Assembly (NCBI GenBank): GCA_946699065.1
Contig: CAMPDV010001062.1
Coordinates: 62,001-126,000, forward strand
DNA length: 64,000 bases
Direction: 5' to 3'
Source: Loxodes magnus
Taxonomy: Eukaryota; Ciliophora; Karyorelictea; Loxodida; Loxodidae
Positions 47,113 through 56,317 of this stretch are shown here, in pieces (position 1 is the first letter of the stretch; the number at the start of each line of letters is the position of its first letter). A model generated the notes under the pieces. It was not told the origin of the DNA. It searched no databases and was given only the letters and a program-made list of their open reading frames with translations. A program made the translations under genes and the position numbers.

Positions 47113-48784
47113 ATGCAAAAATATCAATACAGCAAGAACTTGTGGGAAGAACTCGAAATAATTATAATTCAGGTGGTAAATTATAAAGATAAGTTTTTAA
47201 TCCTATTTAGCTTTACCAGAGTTTACTTAAAAGCAAGTTTATCTAAAGTAAGCAACTTCAATAAATCAAGCTTTGTGCTAACAGCTAAGCAAGAGGAATG
47301 CGATACTTTTAAAACTAATCTGATGGTGAAATAGACAACAAAAATAAAACATTAAACTAATCCAAATCTAACTATCTAACTATATAAAAAACCAGCTTAA
47401 TAAGAACGTATAAAGTTATTTTTTAATAGTTGATTTCGTCTTTGTTAAAGGTTAATATAGCTATCAGTAAGATATAAGCAATTTTTAGAACTAAGATTAG
47501 TAGGAAGAATATAACCGAGAAAAAGAAATCTGATAATTTAAGAAAAATTCAGTGTTTTCATATAAATGATGATAATAAAGATTTTAAGTCTCAATACTAG
47601 GAAAAAAAGGAGAACATGAAGTTTTAGAGAAGATATAGAAATAAAAAGTAAAATAATAGTCAAACGCAGTAACTTGGAAGCAGAGATAAAAGAACAATTC
47701 AGAAATTATTGTAGGCAAGCAAATGATATTCGTCCAATATAATCAATTAACCTTATTCAACTCAGATTACTATAATTGACAGGAGAAAGAAATTAATATG
47801 AAGTCTTAAAACATAAATGTAACTAAGGAATACCAAATTAGCTAGAGGATAAGCAAATAAATCATATAAATAGAAATTATTCCTATAACCAAATGCACTT
47901 GCTATAGTTTTTAAATATAATTTAAAGATTATAATGGCTATAAAAACTCCTTGAATAAACATTATTTAAAGATATTTTTGAAACTTTCTTTTCTTTCTCT
48001 GAAGTTGGCTTTAGAAACTTGTGTGTTTTTTCAACTTTTAATAGTAAATAAGACTAATCAGGTCTTACTTATGAATGTTGGCAAGACAATTCTGAGTAAG
48101 AGAATAACTTATCAGTGATAGAGTAAAGGACTTTAGAAAAGATTTAAGAACTAAATTCTGAAGTCTCTCCCTCAATAATAAAATATTAAAGAAGCTACTC
48201 TCTAATTATTTTTTAGACGATCCAAGTAAATTTCAATCTGAAAGCTTTACAGATGAATTTAAGACTAATTTCTTAATAAAAATTTAATATTTATCTGATA
48301 AATTATTTAGAGTGCTTTATGAAGGATAGCACTTTAAAATTTGGAATAATAGAGTACTTAAAGTAGCGAAGCAAAAAATTAATAAAGATTCAGAGATTAC
48401 TGTTATAATGAGTTGTACAAGAGTGTAGAGGAGGAGGATAAAAATAGACAAAATAAAGAAGTTAAAATTTTATTAGAAAGTAGCGATAGATTTGTCATAT
48501 GGCAAATCAAATATATTTACATAATATACGAGGTAGAGGATGCCGAAGCATTATAAAGTTATAGGAAAGTAAAAATAAGAATAAAAGAATTAAGTATAAG
48601 AAAACTTAAGCAAAATCTAGAAATTTAATTTTGGAAAAGTTAAGGATAAAAAGAAATTCTAGAGAAAATTAACATGAATAGAGAAGATAAAAGCACTTAA
48701 TATGAAATCCATTTATTTGAAGACGCAAAATCATATTAGCTTAATCAAATATTAAATCATAAATTAAGCAAAAATAACATTTGA
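47113..48784 (+). CDS. Multi-exon protein gene, unknown function
   Basis: From ATG 47113 (MQKYQYSKNLWEELEIIIIQ) one frame runs to about 48170 through NLEAEIKEQFRNYCRQANDI, GERNQYEVLKHKCNQGIPNQ and SGLTYECWQDNSEQENNLSV. Removing a 29-nt intron (GTCTCTCCCTCAA...TATTAAAG, starting about 48159) gives NYFLDDPSKFQSESFTDEF and LYEGQHFKIWNNRVLKVAKQ. At least one more short intron precedes the last exon (NREDKSTQYEIHLFEDAKSY) ending at TGA 48782-48784. About 500 residues, helical. Family not recognised. Gln is mostly TAA/TAG. Confidence 0.6.
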
Positions 48785-49839
48785 AAATATTAAACCTAGA
48801 TCTTTGTAAGTAAAATAAACAAAGCTGAAAAAGAAAAAAATAAAGAAAGAAATAAGATAGTTAATATATTATATATCTATCTTTTAGAACAATAATTTTA
48901 AATAATTTATCTCTAACTAAAGACAAAAATAAACAAAAATAATATAGATACATATAGACAGAGAGGATAAATTACTTAATTAAAAATCCAAGTTTATATT
49001 TTAGAAATTACGAAACTTTTTTTAAAATTTTACAATATAAATAATATTTATTTTCGTTGCTTGTTTATTTACATAAAATAAAATAATTTTATGATTTAAT
49101 ATTTTAAATTTGATTTTCTTTCTTATTTTGCTATAAATTCAAACCAATTTCATATAGATGAAATTTTTTTTAGTATTTTTTTTAGTTAAGAAATATTAAT
49201 TTCAATCTTGAATATAATACATTTATTTATTTTTAAATACTTATATTCTGCTAAAAAATTACAAATTTAAAAATTATAAAATAATAATTAAAAAATAAGT
49301 TAGACCTTTATGTTTAAAATAAACTCTTAGTTTTAAAACTGTTTAACTTAGCATTTTATTTTTTTATTAAATTTTAATCTGATTTTTATATTATTTTTTC
49401 TAATATTTTTAATTTATTAGCCATAAAATAATTTTTAATATTTAGAAAATAATTTTTAATAAATAAAGTTTTTAATCTCATAATTAAAAAATTAAATTAT
49501 ATTAAATTAGCTTAAAATAATTTAACTATTTTAATTTATAAGCTTAATTTAATTCTAATATATTGTTATTTTTAATTAATATATTATTTTATTTTTTCAT
49601 ATTTACTCTAATTATTTATTATTTAAAAATTAAATCTTTCAAAGCTATGTAGTATTTAAAAAATATAAACATTCAATTACTGTATATATTTCTTAACTTT
49701 ATCTATATTTTAAAATGTTTTAATTTTTTCCGTTAGAACTAGAAAAACTTTATCTAGATAAAAAAAGCAAATAGATATGATTGAACAACTTACTAAGATG
49801 TTATATTATTATTTATGATACAGAGAGTTAGTTAGTTTG
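48785..49839. other. AT-rich stretch, no gene seen
   Basis: Extremely AT-rich low complexity with no recognised gene or repeat. Confidence 0.5.
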
Positions 49840-50475
49840 CTATAGAGCGCGTTTCACTTCTTATAAATTTTGTCGGGTTTCTCCCCTTCTGATTTCCTTC
49901 AGTCCTGCACTTATCCTCATTAGCTTACAGCCCGTGTATAAGTTCTTGACGTCAAAAGGGAAGTTTATTCCCATAATAGATTCTGTCATAGAGAGTGATC
50001 AGTCTCCTCTCTGTTAGTTCAATAAATATCAAATTTCTCTCGATTTATCTAATATTTACATATGAACGAAATTTTCATCCCCTAGCTTAGTTCTAATTTG
50101 GGAGATAATCAGGTTGGCTAGTGAAAAGAAGGCGGTGAGGGCAGAAAGAGCACAATGACTTGATAAATAATCATTCGTTCTGATTTTAGTTGAAGAGCTC
50201 GCTTTTGCTAAGACCTGGATATTCTATTTTCCAATCTTACGATATGCCTTCCTTAATTCCTGAGGGTGTACTGAGAAAGTGGATCAGAGCGCATATCAGC
50301 TCTTTCTCCAGCCCTGCATCTAGCTCCTTATCGTGTTAATATAGGAGGGCAGATTCTGCTAGATGTAATTTCATCTGAAATGGAAGATGGAACTTCTCTT
50401 TCAGGCGTACCTTCCGAACAATGTCTACCCATCCAAATGTCGAATGGAACCATTACTTAGGAGAAGATTGAGATT
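49840..50475 (-). mobile_element. GC-richer element with the shared 3' hairpin end, possibly coding
   Basis: The + strand opens TATAGAGCGCGTTTCACTTC, the 3' terminus of families A and B, so the element points left. The body is far less AT-rich than its surroundings. In the minus orientation two frames look protein-like (one from ATG at about 50451: MVPFDIWMGRHCSEGTPERE; the other with KLPFWRQELIHGLQANEDKC). I cannot choose between them. It may be another short-ORF retroposon family. Confidence 0.4.
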
Positions 50476-50649
50476 TATCTTTGTTCTAAGTTTATTTAAT
50501 TCTCAAACTCTTTCATTTATTTAAACTTTTTTACTAATAAAATCCTTCTTTAACATCTTTCAACGAATTTACTAAGTTTTTATGAACAAAAATTTTTTGT
50601 ATAGATAGTAAATGATTTTTCTTTGTTTAAATTAAATTAAAAATTTTAA

Positions 50650-51266
50650 GGCTAATGGAGTGTTCCCTTAAAAGATCCATAACCCCCTGTATTACCTTTT
50701 ACAGGGTCTCGGACTCCCCAGTGTCTCCACCCAAGTTCACTTCCGAGCTTTCCGAATGGCCTTTGAATTATCTTTTTCCGTCATAGCTAACCATCCGAGG
50801 ATGGGTAAAGCGTAGTCAATTCGTTTCAAATTTTTAATCTAATTTGCATATTCTCCTTGCATCGTCTTCAAAGGTGATATTAGCTGCCGCATATGTGGCA
50901 CTCCTTTTTGAAGAACTTTTATTTAGTCGTGGGCTGTTCTTCTATTATCATTTGATCTTTATTTTTTTAGGATTGTTAATTCTCTAATTTTGCTAATCTT
51001 TATTTAATTTCTATAATTTGATAGAAGACATTTTCATATTTTTGAAAATCTATTCCCATTTGTTCATCTAGTCTTACAATATCGCATTCTATTTCTTAAT
51101 ACCTATTATTAATGTCCTATTTTGTTATAAATTCAGGGCGCGGCTTCTCATCTTCGACATGATCTTGTAAGTCTTGTTATATGTTTATGACATAGTGTTC
51201 GAGATTCTCTACTTTATCGATGTAGTCGAAAATGATCTCTACAAGTTATTCCTTATCTAACTTCAT
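50650..51266 (-). CDS. CCHC zinc-knuckle protein of a retroelement (best preserved copy)
   Basis: ATG is at 51266. The frame stays open in sense for about 205 codons: MKLDKEQLVEIIFDYIDKVE, a coiled-coil region, then IEEQPTTKQKFFKKECHICG and SQYHLWRRCKENMQIRLKI, giving an intact Cx2C-x4-H-x4-C knuckle. SSDGQLWRKKIIQRPFGKLG follows. It ends near the element 3' terminus, with GGAGACACTGGGGAGTCCG and an ACCCTGTAAAAGGTAATACAGGG hairpin. No TGA is found before the 3' end. It serves as the reference member of the seven-copy family. No endonuclease or reverse transcriptase is encoded. Confidence 0.75.
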
Positions 51267-52804
51267 TAGTTATTCGAATGTATGCCTCTTTTTTGGAATT
51301 TTGGAAGGCAGTTATTTTTCTTCTGAGATTTGGCAATATTGTTTTTTTAGATCTTAGTTGGTGTTTTTTAGTTCTAGAAAGAATGATCAGAAGTGCTATG
51401 AATCGTCTTTTTTATAAGAAAACCTTTGTTCCAACTCTTCATCTTTTTTTTAATTATTTTTCTTTGTTAATGAATATAATTTTTATAGTTTTTAGTTCTA
51501 ATTCCTGTAAGTCGTTCAATATTAAGGGTTGTTTCTTTCTTAAAGTTTCTAATTTTGTAATTTTTCTTACGATATTTTATGTCTATAAAATTATCCCTTA
51601 AATTTACTATAATGACGGTTTATAGATATATTTTATCTTACCATTGAGTTTTTTTTTATTTTAAAATTTCATTCAAAACTTAAAAAACCTTAGGCTAAAT
51701 AAGAAATTAATATTTTAATATTTTTTAATTTTTAAACATCTTAAAAAATGCAAAATATTGTTTTCTCATTTTTACTGTATAAAATTTAATTTTTAAAAGC
51801 TGAGAGTTCATTTTTTAATTTCAGATATAAAAAAAGGAAGAATTAAAATATTTTTAAGAATAAATTGAAAATTTACATATTTTATATTCTAAAAATTTTA
51901 TATTGATATTTGAACATGAGAAGTTATAAAAGGATTCGGAATTTGTCTGAGTAGAAAAATTCCTGGTAATAATTATTTTTGTTAATTGTTAGTCTTAAAA
52001 ATTTATTTGAAGCAATATACAACTTTATACAAATATTTTACCAAAGGGTAAATTAAAGTATAAAATTTGTCTACTGCTAGATTCAGCATTATTATTTAAT
52101 TCTAACAAATATCTTTAATATTATATTATTTTTTTTAATTCTAATATGTTGTTTATTTTGTTTTTACGAGATATTTTTTAAATTGATTTTTAATTCATAA
52201 ATTTTTTTTCATTATGAGTTTTGAATAAAAATAAAATTATTTTTTTAATTTTTTTATATCATGTTTATAAAGGAATTTTATAATTTTTTAATTAGATTAT
52301 ATTTCTTATTAATTTTTTAATTAAGTAATTTAGTTTATTTAAAGAATTTGATTTACATTTTTTAATTTTTAAAATTGATTACTTAAATTTTTTTTATAAT
52401 ATTTTTAATATATATTTTAGAATTAGAATTATTAATATATTTAAAATCTAATATTTTTTTAATTTCTTGATTAGTAATTTTTTAAATATTTGTAGATATT
52501 TTTTTATAAGATATTTCTATTTTTTACAAATTATTTTTAAATATTAATATTTTTATATAAAAGGTTTATACTTTATTACTTTTTTATATAGTTTGCAGTT
52601 ATAATAACATTAATTATTTTCTAGTTATTAAATTTAGTTTATTTAAAAATATATTAGTTTATTTAAAGTAATTCTAATTAAAATAATTTTATTATAATGA
52701 ATTACTTTTTTTATTATAGATATTTTCTTTATTATTTATTATTATTATTTAACCTATACATACGTGTATTTTGTTTATAAGCAAAAGTTTTTCTTAAATT
52801 AATA
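51267..52804. other. AT-rich upstream region of the RING-Ubl gene
   Basis: No gene recognised on either strand; very AT-rich. Confidence 0.45.
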
Positions 52805-55800
52805 ATGTAATCTGAAATGTCCTAGACTGCTAAATGTTATTAGTGTCAAGGAGATTTTGATAGTTAGATGAAAATCCCAATGTTGCTACCATGTAAGCAT
52901 AACATTTGTGCAATCTGTACTTATGATTAGTTTTAGAAAATTTAAGCGATCAAATGTTTTGACTAAAATTGCTAAAAAGTTCATAAGGTTCATCCAGTAA
53001 AACTTCAAGAAGATACTTAGTTACTCCAGCGTCTTGAACAAAAGAACCTCATAGAAAATATAACGATGTTAGAGAATCAATCATTAAGATTACGTTAAGC
53101 CTAAACTTAATTAACAAAGGTCTACAGTGTTTTCATATAATAGTTGATAAAGCACGTAAGCTTTTACATTTTTAAGGAGAATATCGTCTTAAAAAGATAG
53201 TTGGTTTAGCAGAAAAACTAAATCCAAGAATAGTTAAGGTTTTTCAAAATTAAAAAGTAGTTGATGGACAAATAAGGGAACAACTAGTAGTAGTTTGTTT
53301 AGTAAGAATATCTATCTCATCAGAGAGAGCAATAAGTTTCAAAATTGGTAGCCGATGCCTAAAAGATCATCTAGTAGAACAATCAGATATCGGTTAAAGT
53401 TTTTGAAGAGTTAGACTCTTGCAAGTTTAATTTTACTAAAGTAACATAGGAAAATAACTAATTGAAAAAAGAGATATAAAATTTAAGTGATTAAGTTTAA
53501 ATTTAGTAATAGTAGTTATCTTCTTTATAAGCACAGTTGATCTAACTGTAAAAAATAAAACCAGTAGATCAACCTTAACAACCTCCATAACTTTAAAATA
53601 TTCCTTAGTAGAAAAAACCAACGGACATCTAAATAATAATTGTATCGCCTAATGGTAAAACGGTATAGTTATAAGTAAAATAAGAGAATACCATCGACTA
53701 AATAAAACATTAGATTTAATCATAAACTTAGTTACTATCTAGCGGTTTGAGTATCGTTAAGAATAAGTTTGCTTTGGATGACGGTTAAACCGTAGCTAGC
53801 TTAAATTTTTTGAATGGTGAGAAGTTGCAAATGGAATTCAGTAAGTTCAAATTTAATGTTCTCCGTTAAAAAATATTATAGATGGTAAAAATTTTTTTAA
53901 TCTAAATTAAGAGCTTGGTAAGTTTAAGAATTTCCATTTTATTTAAAGGATGCAAGTCTTAAATAATTATATTACAGGGAGTATGGGTTAATAAAATCTT
54001 TAGATGGTAAGATAACATTTAAATTTTTAGAATGTAAAGTTCAATTAACTATTTTGTAAAAAGATTGTAAGTATCTTTTTCATAAATTTAGGGGAAAAAG
54101 AGAGTAAGATAAATTTGAAAATAATTAATAAATTAGGTAATTGAAATTTAAAGGTGAAACTTGAAGTCCGTAAGTGAAATTTAAAGGTGAAACTTGAAGA
54201 ACGTAAGTGAAATTTAAAGGTGAAACTTGAAGAACGTAATTGAAATTTAAAGGTGAAACTTGAAGAATGTAAGTGAAATTTAAAGGTGAAACTTGAAGTC
54301 GGTAAGTGAAATTTAAAGGTGAAATTTGAAGACCGTAATTGAAATTTAAAGGTGAAACTTGAAGAACGTAAGTGAAATTTAAAGGTGAAACTTGAAGTCG
54401 GTAAGTGAAATTTAAAGGTGAAACTTGAAGAACGTAATTGAAATTTAAAGGTGAAACTTGAAGAACGTAAGTGAAATATAAAGGTGAAACTTGAAGAAAG
54501 TAAGTGAAATTTAAAGGTGAAACTTGAAGTCCGTAAGTGAAATTTAAAGGTGAAACTTGAAGAACGTAAGTGAAATTTAAAGGTGAAACTTGAAGTCGGT
54601 AAGTGAAATTTAAAGGTGTAACATGAAGACCGTAATTGAAATTTAAAGGTGAAACTTGAAGGGAGTAAGTGAAATTTAAAGGTGAAACTTGAAGTCCGTA
54701 AGTGAAATTTAAAGGTGAAACATGAAGAATGTAAGTGAAATTTAAAGGTTAAACTTGAAGACCGTAAGTGAAATTTAAAGGTGAAACTTGAAGAACGTAA
54801 GTGAAATTTAAAGGTGAAACTTGAAGAACGTAAGTGAAATTTAAAGGTGAAACTTGAAGAACGTAAGTGAAATTTAAAGGTGAAACTTGAAGTCGGTAAG
54901 TGAAATTTAAAGGTGAAACTTGAAGAACGTAATTGAAATTTAAAGGTGAAACTTGAAGAACGTAAGTGAAATATAAAGGTTAAACTTGAAGAATGTAAGT
55001 GAAATTTAAAGGTGAAACTTGAAGAGAGTAAGTGAAATTTAAAGGTGAAATTTGAAGTGAGTAATTGAAATTTAAAGGTGTAACATGAAGACCGTAATTG
55101 AAATTTAAAGGTGAAACTTGAAGGGAGTAAGTGAAATTTAAAGGTGAAACTTGAAGAATGTAAGTGAAATTTAAAGGTGAAACTTGAAGACCGTAAGTGA
55201 AATTTAAAGGTGAAACTTGAAGAGGGTAAGTGAAATTTAAAGGTTAAACTTGAAGAATGTAAGTGAAATTTAAAGGTGAAACTTGAAGAGAGTAAGTGAA
55301 ATTTAAAGGTGAAATTTGAAGTGAGTAATTGAAATTTAAAGGTGTAACATGAAGACCGTAATTGAAATTTAAAGGTGAAACTTGAAGGGAGTAAGTGAAA
55401 TTTAAAGGTGAAACTTGAAGAATGTAAGTGAAATTTAAAGGTGAAACTTGAAGTCCGTAAGTGAAATTTAAAGGTGAAACTTGAAGAACGTAAGTGAAAT
55501 TTAAAGGTGAAACATGAAGGGAGTAAGTGAAATTTAAAGGTGAAACTTGAAGGGAGTAAGTGAAATTTAAAGGTGAAACTTGAAGGGAGTAAGTGAAATT
55601 TAAAGGTGAAACTTGAAGTCGGTAAGTGAAATTTAAAGGTGAAACTTGAAGAACGTAATTGAAATTTAAAGGTGAAACTTGAAGAACGTAAGTGAAATAT
55701 AAAGGTGAAACTTGAAGAAAGTAAGTGAAATTTAAAGGTGAAACTTGAAGTCCGTAAGTGAAATTTAAAGGTGAAACTTGAAGAACGTAAGTGAAATTTA

Positions 55801-56317
55801 AAGGTGAAACTTGAAGTCGGTAAGTGAAATTTAAAGGTGTAACATGAAGACCGTAATTGAAATTTAAAGGTGAAACTTGAAGAACGTAAGTGAAATTTAA
55901 AGGTGAAATTTGAAGACCGTAATTGAAATTTAAAGGTGAAACTTGAAGGGAGTAAGTGAAATTTAAAGGTGAAACTTGAAGACCGTAATTGAAATTTAAA
56001 GGTGAAACTTGAAGGGAGTAAGTGAAATTTAAAGGTGAAACTTGAAGAACGTAAGTGAAATTTAAAGATGAAATTTGAAGAAAGTAATTAAAATTTTAAT
56101 GTTTCATATTGATTGTAATGTGTTATTTTAGTATGTAAGCATGTTTTAATCTAATTTTTATTTTCAGATCGTACAAGTTTTAATTTATTTAGATGGCAAC
56201 TTTTTTTTAATTATCATTTCAGAATGTAAGTATATTTGAAAATATTATTAGGGGGTAATGAATACTTATTATAATACAGGATGTAAAAATAAGCCTTAAT
56301 ATTTAGTGATGAAGTGA
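52805..56317 (+). CDS. RING - coiled coil - ubiquitin-like protein with a microexon-encoded tail
   Basis: ATG is at 52805. Residues 11-56 form a C3HC4 RING (C11, C14, C30, H32, C35, C38, C51, C56). About 200 residues of Gln-rich coiled coil follow. From about 53610 comes a ubiquitin-like fold: DIQIIIVSPNGKTVQLQV, then NTIDQIKHQIQSQTQLLS, FALDDGQTVASLNF and GEKLQMEF, which track ubiquitin's strands and helix. RING plus Ubl suggests ubiquitin-pathway ligase activity. The first large exon ends at 53840 in phase 1. The remainder (53841-56317) is about 74 tiny introns separated by mostly 3-nt exons. Joining them yields about 80 further residues, and the stop is TGA 56315-56317. A 21-nt intron at 53156-53176 (GTAAGCTTTTACATTTTTAAG) is probable and does not alter the frame. 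Paralogue: the gene at 13620-14568. Confidence 0.8.
53841..54136 (+). other. Upstream train of tiny introns and microexons
   Basis: Consecutive GT(or GC)...AG introns at 53841-53881, 53885-53911, 53918-53948, 53952-53977 (GC-AG), 53981-54003, 54007-54030, 54034-54063, 54067-54091 and 54104-54136. Between them lie exons ATG, AGCTTG, GAT, GGA, ATG, AAT, ATT and a 12-mer GGGAAAAAGAGA. All exon lengths are multiples of three, while intron lengths vary (23-41 nt) and their sequences are unrelated. Joined to the phase-1 base at 53840 they encode NELGWNEYWEKE. The last intron abuts the array with no exon between (AG|GT), as in recursive splicing or a single 63-nt intron. Confidence 0.75.
54137..56083 (+). 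repeat. 59-unit, 33-bp intron/microexon tandem array
   Basis: Exactly 59 units of 33 bp without an indel (1947 bp). Each unit is a 30-nt segment beginning GTAAGTGAAATTTAAAG and ending AACTTGAAG, almost invariant, followed by a variable triplet. Triplet counts: AAC 17, ACC 9, GGA 8, AAT 6, TCG 6, TCC 5, AAA 3, AGA 2, TGA 2, AGG 1. Fourteen units start GTAAT instead of GTAAG; a few have TATAAAG, TGTAACATG or AATTTGAAG variants. Blocks recur: triplets 8-15 equal 45-52, and 26-31 equal 34-39. Read as introns plus one-codon exons in phase 1, the triplets encode IQQQFDQLEQQIQLD and onward. Confidence 0.9.
56084..56306 (+). other. Downstream train of tiny introns and 3-nt exons
   Basis: Introns at 56084-56131 (48 nt), 56135-56167, 56171-56192, 56196-56222 (GC-AG), 56226-56251, 56255-56279 and 56283-56306. 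They are separated by the 3-nt exons TAT, ATC, ATG, AAT, GGG and GAT. The intron sequences are unrelated to the array unit and to each other, yet AG-NNN-GT spacing is kept six times in a row. After the last intron the frame reads TTG ATG AAG TGA. The encoded end is QIYHEWGLMK. Confidence 0.78.

Noticed and set aside
54137-56083. CRISPR array with 3-nt spacers
   Set aside because: Repeat-spacer layout is only formal. Spacers are far too short, the host is eukaryotic, no cas genes are present, and the flanks continue the same GT...AG spacing with unrelated sequences.
54137-56083. Plain coding minisatellite with an 11-residue repeat (KWNLKVKLEER-like)
   Set aside because: That frame differs from the upstream Ubl frame, does not explain why variation is limited to one triplet, and leaves the GT...AG trains on both sides unexplained. 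It remains the main alternative if cDNA shows no splicing.
53841-56306. Internal eliminated sequences removed from DNA
   Set aside because: Known ciliate IESs are typically bounded by TA or other direct repeats, not by GT...AG. The GT/GC 5' ends and AG 3' ends match spliceosomal introns. Sequencing of somatic DNA would settle it.
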